Source: Silene conica
Taxonomy: Eukaryota; Streptophyta; Magnoliopsida; Caryophyllales; Caryophyllaceae
Direction: 5' to 3'
Assembly: GCA_029255685.2 (NCBI GenBank)
Contig: CM055312.2
Coordinates: 67,312,292-67,376,291, forward strand
DNA: 64,000 nt
Made by a program: the position numbers and the translations under genes. Numbering within the stretch: the first letter of the stretch is position 1; every line of letters begins with the position of its first letter. The notes beneath the pieces were generated by a model that saw nothing but the letters and a program-made list of their open reading frames with translations, ran no database searches and was not told the DNA's origin. This document shows, in pieces, positions 11,385-22,793 of this stretch.

Positions 11385-12728
11385 GAGGAGATAGCCTAAT
11401 TAAATAGAAGAAAATGATGGTGGATCCATTTACCCTAGCCATTGAGAAACCTATAAAAGTTATCTCTTTTATAGTAAGAGGATTTTTACATGGAGAATAC
11501 AATTAGTTAAAGCCTATAAGTCTATAACTTTGGAGAGTATTTTGATAATTGATAACGGTATAATACTAATTGTTAACAAATATTTACAAAAAATATTCAC
11601 ATATTTTAATACACCTCTAACTCGAAGCAAGTTGAGGTCGTATGCTTAGAGCCTGAGATTGGTGTGAAAGTGGCCGAAGAGGGCCTTTAGTTACCCTTTG
11701 GTGAAGATATCAGCGATTTAGTATCGTGAGGGTAATTGAAAAACATAATGTTGACCGAGTGCTACTTTCTCTCTAATGAAGTGAAAAATGAAAATTCATA
11801 TCTATGTGTTTGAATCCGATCATTGATGATTTACAATATACGAACCTTGTTTTGAATAGAGGGCATTCAAGTTCAAGCAAGAGGTTTCGTAGCCATTAGG
11901 ATTCGACTACAGCAATTGCTATGCCGCGATATTTTGCCTCGACACTAGAACGGGAAATGGTGGCTTATCTTTTTTAGGACCATGATACGAGATTGTCACC
12001 TAAATAGGCACAGTAGCCGGATGTTGAGGCGTTACAAGTCCGGACACCCTCCCCAATATGCATCAATGTAAGTAGTGAAGTACTTTGTCGAAGAGGATGT
12101 TAGGTGAAGGCCATAGCTAAAAGTCCCGTGAGTGTAGCGGATTATCCGTTTTAATGCTTTGAACTGGGCCTCTCATTAGAGACCATGCATATCGAGGCGG
12201 ATTATTCGAATGACATACAAGATGTCGGGTCGTGTAAAAGCCAAGTACTGAAGAGCATAAGTGAGACTTCGATAGAGAGAAGGATCAGCAACGGGTATAC
12301 CGAAGGGAAGGTAGCGCTGAGTTTAGAGTTTGTATCTACGGGGGTCTGAGCAGGTTTGCAAGTTGACATGTTAGCTCTAGCAATAATTTCATTTGCATTT
12401 TTTTATGAAGAAACATCCCGTCTTTGTCTCAAATTGCAGCTATACGGAGGAAATAATTCAACGGGCCGAGGTGAGTCAGTCAATGAAAATTTTGATCGGA
12501 GCTTGTCAAAAACATTCTTGCATAAGAGATGTCCGATGAGGTGGCGAGAATTATATCATCGAGACAATAAGAGATACACAATATTAGAATAACTAACTCG
12601 AAATATGAATTATGAATTTTCAGATTTGCTATGATGAAATCTAATAATGGACACGAATGAAGCAACCCTTTGATACCATGCTCTTTGAGCCTGCCTAAGA
12701 TTATATAGAGATTTTTTAAGATGGCACA
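11385..12728 (-). pseudogene. Old copia remnant: RT C-terminal part and RNase H (left half)
   Basis: Reverse-strand translation in several frames gives decayed copia pol. From the right: end of RT with a recognisable LCISYCLDDIILATSS region, THLGPLNYFL, ALKRIIRYTHGTFSYGL, CAYLGDNLVSWS and ADIFTKG near 11690-11710. Many stops and frameshifts. The RT continues in the right half at 18245-18353, beyond the Tnt1-like element inserted in it. Sequence 11385-11620 may be its LTR (a TGTTAACA-type edge near 11575), but that is weak. Confidence 0.7.
12724..12728. repeat. Target site duplication GCACA (left)
   Basis: GCACA directly precedes the left LTR (TGTTGTGCGG...) and recurs at 18245-18249 directly after the right LTR, which defines the Tnt1-like insertion. 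Confidence 0.9.
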
Positions 12729-13301
12729 TGTTGTGCGGAAGCGATACGGAGTAGATGCAAAAAATAAAACACACACAAGATTTACGTGGTTCACTATCAA
12801 TGCGATAGCTACATCCACCAGGGCGAGGGAAAATATTTCACTATGTCGGGAGAATTACAAATTACAAAAGATGAGCACAGAGTTTTTCTAGATCTGAAAC
12901 TCTCAAAGTGTTTGCCTCACAAATCTCTCCTTAAAGAATAGCTAAGACGGAGTAGTGTTTATATAGTAAACTACCCTGACAAAGACTAATCTAATTAGGA
13001 AACATATTCCTAAACAAACTAAGAAAAATAATAATTTACGTACGTACGTAATACTAATTAATATAATACGTAACTAACTAATAAATAAAAATAGAAATCT
13101 AGCACTAATAGAAACCTAGCACTAATAGACTACGTGAGTAGCTGCAGCAAGTCTATCGCTGACATCTTCGGCGGAAATCAACAATATATTTATCACGCAT
13201 GTTCCCTGTATTTCCGGATTTCATTTTTTCTCCTCTTAGTTTATTACTCACCGTAATAAAACTCCGACATATTAACGCGACAAACGAGTCACATTTTAAC
13301 A
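12729..13301 (-). repeat. 3' LTR of the Tnt1-like element
   Basis: Plus-strand edges TGTTGTGCGG and CATTTTAACA (TG...CA). It contains an alternating TACG tract (13036-13049) and ends beside the PPT at 13302-13318. Confidence 0.92.
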
Positions 13302-13318
13302 ATTCTCCATCTTGACTC
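13302..13318 (-). other. Polypurine tract of the Tnt1-like element
   Basis: Read on the minus strand, GAGTCAAGATGGAGAAT abuts the 3' LTR start, the expected plus-strand primer site. Confidence 0.7.
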
Positions 13319-13576
13319 GGACAGTCGCATTTAGCAAACGACTTCCAAACCACTCATCCAAAATATACAAGTCACTCCCAAGTAACCTTGTATCTGCCAT
13401 GTTCCAGCAATAAGCGCGCACACTAGAACACCATAAACTCCACCTTGAGTCTATAACCATACAATATACCCTGGACTGGGTCTGCCATCCAATTAGCCCT
13501 GGACAAAGGCCTGCGTCCATTTAGCCCTGGACCGGGCAACTCAAGACTCCACCTTGAGCTCAACACCCCGAAGGGT

Positions 13577-16500
13577 CTAGACATAACTGTCTATATTCAA
13601 CAAGTCCAATAAGCAATGTTTGAACTTGCTGAATGGAACCGACTTAGTAAAGCAATCTGCAGGATTATCAGTTGTTCCCACTTTCTTCACCTTAATTCGT
13701 TTCTCGTTCCTCAGAAAATGATATCTAACATCTATATGTTTGGTTCTATCATGGTGCACTTGATCCTTCGCCAAACAAATAGCACTTAAGCTATCACAAT
13801 ATAACGAAGTGATCTCTTGATGTAGACCAAGCTTACTTACGAGCCCCTTTAACCATATAGCCTCCTTAGCAGCCGCTGTCAAAGTCATATACTCTGCCTC
13901 CGTGGTTGACAAAGTCACAGAAGATTGTAATGTTGACTTCCAACTAACAACAGAACCACCAAGTGTAAAAACATACCCGGTTACGGACCTCCTGCTATCT
14001 ATATCCGCAGCATAATCGGAATCAGAATATCCAACAACCAAACACTCATCATCATTCCCGTAAACAAGATCAACATCCGTCGTTCCTCTCATGTAGCGGA
14101 AAATTCTCTTTACCGCTATCTAGTGTTCTTTGCCAGGTTGAGCCATAAACCTGCTAACAATACTAACAGAATGTGCAATATCTGGCCTAGTACAAACCAT
14201 GGCATACATTAAACTGCCAACTGCACTAGCATAGGGAACCGTTGACATATAAGACTTCTCAGCTTCAGTTTCAGGCGCAGAAGATATAGTTAGCTTACCG
14301 ACAGGATAAGGAGTATTTAAAGGTTTAGCATTAGTCATAACAAAACGACCAAGTATCTTCTCAATGTAGCTTTTCTGAGATAAGAAAAGCTTCCTTTTAG
14401 AACGATCCCTGTAAATCTCCATCCCTAATATCTTCTTTGCGGACCCCAAATCCTTCATATCAAACTCTGAACTGAGTAGCTTCTTCAAATTATCAACATC
14501 TGACATTTTCTTAGCAGCAAAAAGCCTGTCATCGACATATAAGAGTAAATAAATCAAAGACCCATATTCTAGCTTGTTATGATAAACACAACAATCATAT
14601 GGGTTTCTCTCATAACCCTGCTCTACCATAAAAGTGTCAAACCTCTTGTACCACTGCCTTGGAGATTGCTTAAGCCCATACAAGGACTTCTTTAAATGAC
14701 AGGCAAAATGCTCTTTCCCTGGAATTTCGAACCCCTCTGGCTGCTTCATTAGAATATCTTCCTCCAACTCACCGTGCAGAAAGGCAGTCTTGACATCAAG
14801 TTGCTCAAGCTCATAATCATCATGTGCCACTATAGCTAGTAACACACGAATATAAGTGTGTCTCACAACAGGAGAAAAAATCTCCACATAATCAACTCCC
14901 TCTACCTGACTAAACCCCTTAGCAATAAGTCTAGCTTTGTATCTAACTGTCTCAGCCTCTGAAGTTCCTTCCTTTTTCTTGAACACCCATTTACACCCTA
15001 TCAATTTTCTCCCTTTTGGTGGTGGCACAAGTTCCCATCTACTATTCTTGTGAAGAGACTCCATTTCTTCACCCATAGCAGCAAGCCATTGCACTGACTC
15101 ACTACTAGCAATTGCTTCTTTATAAGATGATGATTCTTCAGACTCAATATCATCAGCTACCTGTAATGCATAACCAACCATTTCCTCAACATAGCAATTA
15201 TTGCCGCGAACTTTGCGACCCTCAATCTCCTCAATTAACCTACTAGTCTTCTTACTTACACGTTTAGGCAAGTCAGTAAGATCAGTTGGTTGACTAGAAG
15301 ACTCGCCCTGATGACTTTCCTCATTAATTGGAGTATGAGTAGTCACAGGACTAGAAGTAGTAACTGGTTCGGCATCCTCCTCTATCACAACCCGTGGTAA
15401 CACAGATAAAGTGGCATAAGCCACCTCAAACTCCACCCCTTTCTTGGCACTATTATCCTTTTCAACACCCTCAAACACCTCCTTAAAAATAAACATGGAA
15501 TTTTCATCAAAGGTAACATCCCTGCTAATAATAACACGACCCTCTGACGGAGACCAAATCTTGAACCCCTTCAACCCATCTCCATATCCTAGAAAGCACC
15601 CCTTCCTTGCCCTCGGATCCAACTTACTCTCTTTTATATGATAATAAGTTACACATCCAAAAACTCTCAGTGTAGAATAATTCGGTACATTGTCGCTCCA
15701 TAACTCATAAGGAATCTTGCAGTCTATTCCCATTTGAGGCCCACGATTGATCAAGTAACAAGCTGTAAGAACAACTTCACTCCAGTACCTTCTAGCAAGA
15801 CCTGCATTAGAGAGCATGCATCGAACTCTCTCTAACAGTGTCTGGTTCATTTGTTCTGCTACACCGTTCTGCTGTGGTGTACCCCTGATGGTATGATGCC
15901 TTCCTATACCCTCATTCTTACAGAACTCATCGAATTCTCCTGAACAGAATTCCAAACCATTGTCCGTTCGTAGCTTCTTAATCTTCTTACCTTTCTGATT
16001 TTCCACCAAAGTCTTCCATTGCACAAAGACTTTGAAAGCCTCACTCTTATGCTTCAGTAACCTAAGCCATGTATATCTGGAATAGTCATCAATAAATGTA
16101 ACAAAATAATAATAACCTCTAAAACCTTCAACACGAGCAGGCCCCCAACAATCTGAACGGATATAATCAAGGACTTCTTTTGTTGTATGAACACCCTTGC
16201 TAAATTTAGATCTGTGTTTTTTACCAAACACACAATGTTCACAAAACTCAAGGTTCCCCGCCTTGACACCATTAAGAAGATCTCTCTTGGACAATAGTTG
16301 CATCCCTCTCTCACCCATATGACCAAGCCTCTTATGCCAAAGCTTTGTCATCTCTTCGTGATTTACGGATGCACAAATTGCAGAACTAGTCAGTGTTTCA
16401 CCTTGAAATACATACAAGGTATTTTGTTCGACACCTTTCAGCACCAAACGAAAACCCTTCGTGACGAACAAAATATTCCCTTTACCCTGAAACTCATATC

Positions 16501-17614
16501 CTAAGTCACTTAATGAACCAAGTGACATAAGATTTTTCCCCAAGGCTGGAACATGTCTCACATTAGTCAAAGTACACTTCTTACCCTCAGCAGTCTTCAC
16601 ATTAATCGACCCAATACCCACTACCTTACAAGTAGCATTGTTACCAACAACAACATGACCCCCATTAAAGGACTCATAAGTACTTAACCAATGTTTGTGT
16701 GGACACATGTGATAAGAACACCCAGAATCTAGAATCCAACGATCTATAAGACGAACACAATCTACTGCAAGTGCATAATCCGCCTCAGAAACGTACTCCA
16801 CATTCTTACTTTGTACTACTGTCGCATTAGACTTAGCTTTCAACTTAGGACAACTAGGTCTTTTATGCCCGGGTTCTTTACATAGAAAACAGATAACAAA
16901 ACTACTAACAGTATTGGTGTCCGGACTCTTAGCCTTAGCCTTTTTCTTCCGAGCTCCACCCTTTTTAGCATTAACAACTAAACCTGCCCCTGATCCGTCT
17001 CCTAAGTCAACAGTTGCCTTTTGTCGCAACTCCCTAGTGCAAAGTGTTGACTTCACTTCCTCTAGGGTCAATGCTTATTTACCAAGAACAAAAGAATCCA
17101 CAAAATTCTCATACGACGCAGGTAAAGAAACCAGCAGAATTAAAGCAGCATCTTCATCCTCAATCTTAACATCTATATTACGCAGATCTAGTAATATAGT
17201 ATTATATTTGTCCAGATGATCACGAAGTGACATACCTACTTGCATCTTGAAAGAGAATAGACGTTGTTTCAACAACAACTTATTGGTGAGCGACTTTGTC
17301 ATGTACAAACTCTCCAATTTCAGCCATAACCCCACTACAGTCGACTCGTCGGCTACCTCAGTTAGGACATCGTCTGACAAACTTAATAAGATCGATGAAT
17401 GAGCCCTCTCCTCCATTGTTATCAAGGCAGGATCTTTCGTCTCAGTCACCTTAGGTTGAGCATCCGCAGCCGAAGCTTCAGTCTTCGTCACCTTCGTGGA
17501 GAAACCCGGCGTCAAGGGTTTCCAGATGCACCGCTCCTTTAGCAAAGCCCTCATCTTCAATTGCCATAGTGCAAAACTATTCCTCCCATCGAACTTCTCA
17601 ATCCTTATAGACAC
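13577..17614 (-). pseudogene. gag-pol polyprotein of the Tnt1-like element, two in-frame stops
   Basis: One reading frame of 1346 codons, the usual copia gag-pol length, from MSIRIEKFDG at 17614 to the stop at 13577. In order: UBN2-type gag; zinc knuckle CFLCKEPGHKRPSC; protease WILDSGCSYHMC; integrase zinc site LWHKRLGHM ... CEHCVFGK; DDE residues in RSDCWGPA, RTDNGLEF and PQQNGVAEQ; RT with QLDVKTAFLHG and LLYVDDRLF; RNase H with SDSDYAAD and STTEAEYM, ending in a FTKSVP motif. Only two lesions are visible: TAA at 17077-17075 in gag and TAG at 14122-14120 between RT and RNase H, where copia proteins normally have Trp. All three pieces stay in one frame. The element is otherwise structurally complete. 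Confidence 0.92.
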
Positions 17615-17652
17615 CTGTCATCTTCTCCTCCCTGGATCCAAAAAACTCAAAG

Positions 17653-17665
17653 CTCTAGTGCCAAT
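17653..17665 (-). other. Primer binding site of the Tnt1-like element
   Basis: On the minus strand the bases after the 5' LTR read TTGGCACTAGAGC, similar to but not identical with the initiator tRNA-Met PBS TGGTATCAGAGC. The primer assignment is uncertain. Confidence 0.5.
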
Positions 17666-18244
17666 TGTTGTGCGGAAGCGATACGGAGTAGATGCAAAAA
17701 ATAAAAGACACACAAGATTTACGTGGTTCACTATCAATGCGATAGCTACATCCACCAGGGCGAGGGAAAATATTTCACTATGTCGGGAGAATTACAAATT
17801 ACAAAAGATGAGCACAATTTTTTTCTAGATTTGCCTCTTAAAACTCTCAAAGTGTTTGCCTCACAAATCTCTCCTTAAAGAATAGCTAAGACGGAGTAGT
17901 GTTTATATAGTAAACTACCTTGACAAAGACTAATCTAATTAGGAAACATATTCCTAAACAAACTAAGAAAATTAAGAATTTACGTACGTACGTAATACTA
18001 ATTAATATAATACATAACTAACTAATTAATAAAAATAGAAATCTAGCACTAATAGAAACCTAGCACTAATAGACTACGTGAATAGCTGCAACAAGTCTAT
18101 CGCTGACATCTTCGGCGGAAATCAACAATATACTATCACGCATGTTCCCTGTATTTCCGGATTTCATTTTTTCTCCTGTTAGTTTATTACTCACCGTAAT
18201 AAAACTCCGACATATTAACGCGACAAACGAGTCACATTTTAACA
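17666..18244 (-). repeat. 5' LTR of the Tnt1-like element
   Basis: Same edges as the left LTR and collinear with it, about 97% alike by eye. Flanked by GCACA at 18245-18249. Confidence 0.92.
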
Positions 18245-18353
18245 GCACACGTGATCGGGATGCTGAGGATCACGAACCGGAGTCTGATTCAATTTAACTA
18301 TTTTGGCAAGACCATGAAAAAAGTCATTCTTCACATTTAGTTGATGGATGAAT
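18245..18353 (-). pseudogene. Old copia remnant: RT N-terminal part (right half)
   Basis: Reverse translation gives HQLNVKNDFFHG then PQHPDHVC, the start of copia RT. Removing the Tnt1-like insertion and one TSD copy joins this directly to the RT remainder left of 12728. Both parts are decayed. Confidence 0.75.
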
Positions 18354-18577
18354 GTAACACTTCCATAATCCAAGGTCCCTCAGCCTATGAATATGTTACC
18401 ATATCGATTACCCGAGGTAAAATATCAAAGAAAAGCCATGAATATTAAATATATGAAAGTGTCGTACAACTGAATCCAAAAGCAAACTAACTAAACATCT
18501 GAAATAAAAGACACCGGAAGCTAAACTAATAATCTAAGTGATGACTCGTCCTCCATCCCCAGTCACAAGTAATCTTA
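18354..18577 (-). repeat. Tekay-type chromovirus LTR fragment
   Basis: Starts TGTAACACTTCCATAATCC. This matches, in reverse complement, the end of the LTR at 51144-52538 (GGATTATGAGGGTGTTACA). Only the terminal ~220 bp are recognisable before the Helitron. Confidence 0.55.
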
Positions 18578-19221
18578 TCTATATTAATATAGAAACATTT
18601 AATGAATTCTGGTGAATCCACCTCATTAATCCATCATTTTATCTTTTTTTAATTCAATTATGGTGGGACCCGTATTGTTATTTACTGAATTAATTGTCGA
18701 ATAAATGTTTGCGTTTCATTAATTTTGTTATTATTACGTACTAATTCTGATTTATTTCGTAAACAATAATTTATACGTAAACGATTATATTTATAACGTC
18801 TAACTTATATATTATATATTAAAATATATTGTCGAATGTCGATTTATACATAATTATTAAATAATGAGTTATGACTAACAAAGTAACAATCACTATTACA
18901 ATAAATAATACATAATAATAAATACTAACCAAAATTACACTAATTGATAGAAAAATGTAACAAAATACAGAAAATGATAAAAACACGATCGAAATTTCAT
19001 ATACAATTTTCATGACAATACTAAATTAAAATAGCAATCAGAATAAATTAAAATAACAATAACGTCAAAAAAAATACTTACAATGTCAATGATATTACAA
19101 AAATCTTAATCAAGCCTAAAATTTTATCATCAAAAATATTTTTCGGATTATTAATAGAACTATTTAAAATAATAATATTATTAAAACGACCCCGTGCATT
19201 TTTGCACGGGGCTAAAACTAG
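18578..19221 (+). mobile_element. Non-autonomous Helitron (644 bp)
   Basis: 5' end TCTATATTAATATAG preceded by A; 3' end is a hairpin CCCCGTGC-ATTTTT-GCACGGGG followed by CTAAAACTAG and then T. A TC start, a subterminal hairpin, a CTAG end and insertion between A and T are the Helitron hallmarks. No protein is encoded. Related ends occur at 33089-34625 and near 41950. Confidence 0.85.
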
Positions 19222-19241
19222 TATGCCAGTAATAACTAATG

Positions 19242-19246
19242 ATCAC
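19242..19246. repeat. Target site duplication ATCAC (left)
   Basis: ATCAC precedes the left LTR and recurs at 27368-27372 just after the right LTR. Confidence 0.92.
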
Positions 19247-19839
19247 TGATGCCCGTCGTTGAGGGTACCAAAGATAAATTTATATTCCTAACTTAGACAA
19301 TAGATAGTGAAAGTCAGGGTCGAACCACAAGGAGGTGGGGAATGTTTATTGTCTTAATGTTAATGTTTAAGGGTAACAAATTTGGGGGTTGATTGGTTGA
19401 TTACTATATCTAAAGCAAAGATTAAAATAAACAAATAATAAAAGATGAGAATAAAATATAATAAAAGAGGATGCTAGGATGTTCGGGTAATAAATAGCTA
19501 AGGCAAAATAAATCCTAAGGTCAACATGTATTGCAGTCGCGTAAGGGAGTGTAACATATCTTTTTAGGTCTATGCTACCTAATAGCTCCTTTCGGCCTAT
19601 GCTATTAGTTCCTAGGTCTCACAATTATTGGGTGTCAACAATAAGGGTGATTCCTAAATCCCAGGTTACATACCTTTCAGCCTTTAGTAACCTATCCGTC
19701 TTAAGGTGTAAACCAATGCCCTTCCCGTATCTTTCAATCTTGGGTAGGTCATTACTAACATCCTACAAGTCTCCTATTGGTCTCATTGCAGGATATTATA
19801 ATTTATAAGAAAAGACGAAATAAGAAAACAGACGCGAGT

Positions 19840-19913
19840 GGTCGACCGACCGGCTACTCCAGTCGGCCGACCACGGCCTCGGTCGACCGACCGACTATTT
19901 CAGTCGGCCGACC
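19840..19913. repeat. Two paired 12-bp dyad boxes in LTR (pairs A and B)
   Basis: Pair A has boxes at 19840-19851 (GGTCGACCGACC) and 19861-19872 (AGTCGGCCGACC). Pair B has boxes at 19881-19892 and 19902-19913. Start-to-start spacing is 21 bp in both, with unrelated spacers. The same pairs occur at 26380-26453 in the other LTR. Confidence 0.9.
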
Positions 19914-20421
19914 GTGGTCCTGCTACAGGTCGGGTTTTCGGATTTTTATCTACCTATGCATATTATCCCCTACATCCTAACATATGAAAATTAGCTACTC
20001 ATAACTGTTAAGACGACTATGAAATTGGGAGTAAACATGGAAAACATAGTAAATAATCTAAACATGCAAGATTCAAATAAAGCTTGGGATTCTAACTTAA
20101 CAATTGTAATAAAAACAATAAGAACAATAATAAAGCAAGATTAAGAGAGCAATTACCACAATTTGGAATTAGGGCAGAAAGAAACTAACTTTATTGATGA
20201 ATGCTTGAGAACTATTGAAGGATTATAATTGAACTAAAAACTAAATAGAATTCTCTAAATAAGACTTGATTATAATTCTATGATAGAAAACTAGATTAAG
20301 AACTTCCTCCTTTTTCTAAACCCTAGCTACAAGATTAGCTTATATAGGGTAAAAACTAAGAGTTTCCTTAAGATTCTAATTCTACTTTATTTCCGAAAAC
20401 GAATCGTACGGGCCTCGTTCT

Positions 20422-20554
20422 GGTCGGCCGACCCGTATAACTGGTCGGTCGACCACTTCTTGCTGGGCTTCTCTTATTTCCGGCTCTTTCGCGAAAATTG
20501 GACTTTATGAAAATCGGGCCTGGTCGGCCGACCCGTTTAGTTGGTCGGTCGACC
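20422..20554. repeat. Two paired 12-bp dyad boxes in LTR (pairs C and D)
   Basis: Pair C at 20422-20433 and 20443-20454; pair D at 20522-20533 and 20543-20554. In each, GGTCGGCCGACC (a perfect palindrome) is followed 21 bp later by GGTCGGTCGACC. The right-LTR copies are at 26962-26994 and 27062-27094. Confidence 0.9.
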
Positions 20555-20827
20555 GCTTCTTCTGGGAAGTCTTCGGATTTCTTCTTGTTTTGACCTTTGG
20601 GCACTTTGATTTTGACTTCAGTTGACTTTCCTTTTATTCCTTAATTAAGCTAAAGACTTGAGGATACGAATTTGGTGCCAAATCGTCTCTTTTCCGCATA
20701 AATCTGCAAAAGTGCATAAAAATACGAAAGTACACAATTTGTGGGAAATAGAGGCTAAAACATAGTAAATGAGCGACCAAATACGTGTAAAAATAGATGT
20801 AAAACATCATAAAATAGACACGTATCA

Positions 20828-20842
20828 AATTCCCCAAACCAA
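20828..20842 (-). other. Polypurine tract of the Athila-like element
   Basis: On the minus strand TTGGTTTGGGGAATT directly abuts the 3' LTR (TGATACG). This matches the PPT style of Athila elements. Confidence 0.8.
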
Positions 20843-20845
20843 ACC

Positions 20846-20865
20846 CTTGCTTGCCCTCAAGCAAG
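20846..20865. other. Hairpin beside the PPT
   Basis: CTTGCTTG-CCCT-CAAGCAAG: a perfect 8-bp stem with a 4-base loop, starting 16 bp from the TTCCCC edge of the PPT. Confidence 0.75.
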
Positions 20866-21480
20866 AAATAGAGTCGATCTTAACTAATGGAACGATTTCA
20901 ATCTCAGAGCGAAATTTACATGTAAGCCTAAACCAATGCCAAGTACAAAATGAGAAAGTATTTAAAATCATGCAAACGAGTTATGGTGTTGTCAAACTTG
21001 CAACACTAGAGACTATAGAGACTTATACTATGGACTCTCGCGGTACGCTCGAGACACTCATGAAGCGAAGGGTGAGTATATGTAAAAGATAGAAAGAAGT
21101 AATTTTGTAGAGACACTCACCTAACTGCGACCCATGGAAACATGCCTGCAATCTAACATGAACAGGAATTCTACAACTTTGTATAACAATCTCATTTAAA
21201 TGGCCTAGATACATGCAATTGAGGTAATGAAAGATATGTGAGGTAAAAGGTAAAAGTGGCTAAGACGCTTTTGGATATGTGGGGTTAGTAGCCAAGCTAG
21301 TAAAACCGATTCCCAACAACATACTTCACGACTTTTTTATATTAAGAAAATGCTCTTTTGTAGCACAACTCTCACATTATAAGAAAGGACTCCCAAATAT
21401 TTTTGAATGAGGTACGGGAGTTATAACATATAAAAGAAAGGGATTTTGGAACGGAAATTTTGAATCTGATCCTGCCAGTT

Positions 21481-21513
21481 GGTCGGCCGACCTGTGATGG
21501 TGGTCGGTCGACT
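21481..21513. repeat. Paired dyad boxes (pair E)
   Basis: GGTCGGCCGACC at 21481-21492 and GGTCGGTCGACT at 21502-21513, again 21 bp apart, in non-coding sequence. Confidence 0.88.
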
Positions 21514-22251
21514 GGTTCTGTAATTCCCGAAATTTTTTTTTTCTTTTCTGAATTTTTCTGTTCTTTTTTCTTTTCTTGCTTTCTTTCTTTCTTTTCTCTT
21601 TTTGCTCATAATAGCACACAAACCAAGATGCCTCAAAAAATAATCCAATGACCACAAATACTAGCTTGGAAGGGTAGGCTAAGTATGGGATGTAGTTTTG
21701 GGGGAATAAAAAGGCAATTTTGGCTATGTGAAGCTTATGGGTAAATATGAGAGAAGGGATCCCAAATGCACGTATCAAGACTCACAAAAACGAGAAAGTA
21801 AAACAAGTATATAGCAATTCAAGTTCATGTTTATGCATATTGATGTAACATGTTCCAAGGGGAGTACTACTCACATCCTAGACAACTGGTTTAAGAATGA
21901 AACCAGGAATAAGGCTCTAAAACTTAGAATGTATAGTAGGTCGCCAAGGTATAAGTCAAGTCTCAAGATATGCAAGTTGACAAAAACTCGTAGATATGCA
22001 AAAGACTCTTATACTAAAACAAGTTGACAAGGCAAGGTAAAGGCATAAACATATAAGATAGCTAAATCATCCTTGAAATACTTTCGTTCCGACTCGACCT
22101 ATATGCTAAAATAAACGTGCATTTTTTGATTTTTTTGAATTTTTTAATTTTTTTGGATTTTTGTATATATAAGGAAAATAAAGAAAAGAACGATGCAAGA
22201 CAGAAATGCAATAAACGTGTGACAAAATGCAATGCATGTAACACGAAACCA

Positions 22252-22287
22252 TTCCCCAAACCAACCCGCACAATGTCCCCATTGTGC
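22252..22287. other. Second hairpin plus PPT-like module
   Basis: TTCCCCAAACCAA at 22252-22264 is followed, with the same 16-bp offset as at the real PPT, by GCACAATG-TCCC-CATTGTGC at 22268-22287, a perfect 8-bp stem with a 4-base loop of different sequence. Confidence 0.75.
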
Positions 22288-22388
22288 ATTAGCCTAAGTA
22301 AAGGTTTCAGAAAATTAAAAGACAAATGTAAGTAAAATAAAATAAAGGAAAAACTGGAAAGAACTCACTGGGGTAAAAGATGTATGAG

Positions 22389-22426
22389 AAAAACCTCCCC
22401 AAACCAGCGTAAGCTGGGAGGTTTTT
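22389..22426. other. Third hairpin plus PPT-like module, nested stem-loop
   Basis: AAAAACCTCC (22389-22398) pairs with GGAGGTTTTT (22417-22426) around an inner CCAGC-GTAA-GCTGG hairpin. The CCCCAAACC core of the other modules lies in its left arm. Confidence 0.7.
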
Positions 22427-22508
22427 AGTGGCCAGCAGTGCCACTCAAGTACCCAAGACGGTTGCACGATTCCCGAGGAAGAGAAACGAAAGACTGCGAC
22501 GGACAGTA

Positions 22509-22613
22509 GGTCGACCGACCGGTGTTTCTGGTCGATCGACCTCCTGTGAACAGTGGAAAAATCCGCGATACAGCGCGTCTGGTCGACCGACTGATGTTTC
22601 TGGTCGGTCGACC
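22509..22613. repeat. Two paired dyad boxes (pairs F and G)
   Basis: Pair F at 22509-22520 and 22530-22541 (GGTCGATCGACC); pair G at 22581-22592 and 22602-22613. Both are spaced 21 bp. Pair G has one box ending GACT instead of GACC. Confidence 0.88.
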
Positions 22614-22793
22614 AGCTGAGTCCTGGAGGTCTTCGTTTTTTCTCAGAAATCCTGAAAAAGCAAGAAAATATGCGCGCCCAACAATGCGCGAGATGCCCGG
22701 AACGATTCTAAAAGTCTTAACTACTAGCAAACAAAACTAAAAAGTCTCACACAACATAAAGTAAATTGTCTTAAAACTGTAATTTAAAAACAA

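Larger units (their letters stand above)
12729..18244 (-). mobile_element. Complete Tnt1/Tork-like Ty1/copia element, minus strand
   Basis: A 5.5-kb element bounded by LTRs 12729-13301 and 17666-18244 with a perfect 5-bp TSD. Gag-pol runs on the minus strand in copia order. The LTRs differ at roughly fifteen positions plus small indels over ~575 bp, so it is older than the SIRE-type insertion. It sits inside an older copia RT gene; the two halves of that RT read across the TSD. Confidence 0.93.
19247..20827 (-). repeat. 3' LTR of the Athila-like element
   Basis: 1581 bp, plus-strand edges TGATGCCCG and CGTATCA (TGAT...ATCA). No difference from the right LTR was seen on line-by-line comparison at an offset of 6540. 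It carries four box pairs: 19840-19872, 19881-19913, 20422-20454 and 20522-20554. Confidence 0.95.
20828..22793 (-). other. Non-coding 3' region of the Athila-like element
   Basis: About 2 kb between the gag-protease stop and the 3' LTR where an autonomous element would have pol or further ORFs. No pol motif was found in any frame. It holds three box pairs (21481-21513, 22509-22541, 22581-22613), three hairpin-plus-PPT-like modules (20830-20865, 22252-22287, 22389-22426) and T- or A-rich runs. Confidence 0.7.

Noticed and set aside
20368..20604. Short ORF with GRPT motifs in the Athila-like LTR, repeated at 26908-27144
   Set aside because: It lies in the LTR and is a by-product of the box pairs; no start context or homologous protein recognised.
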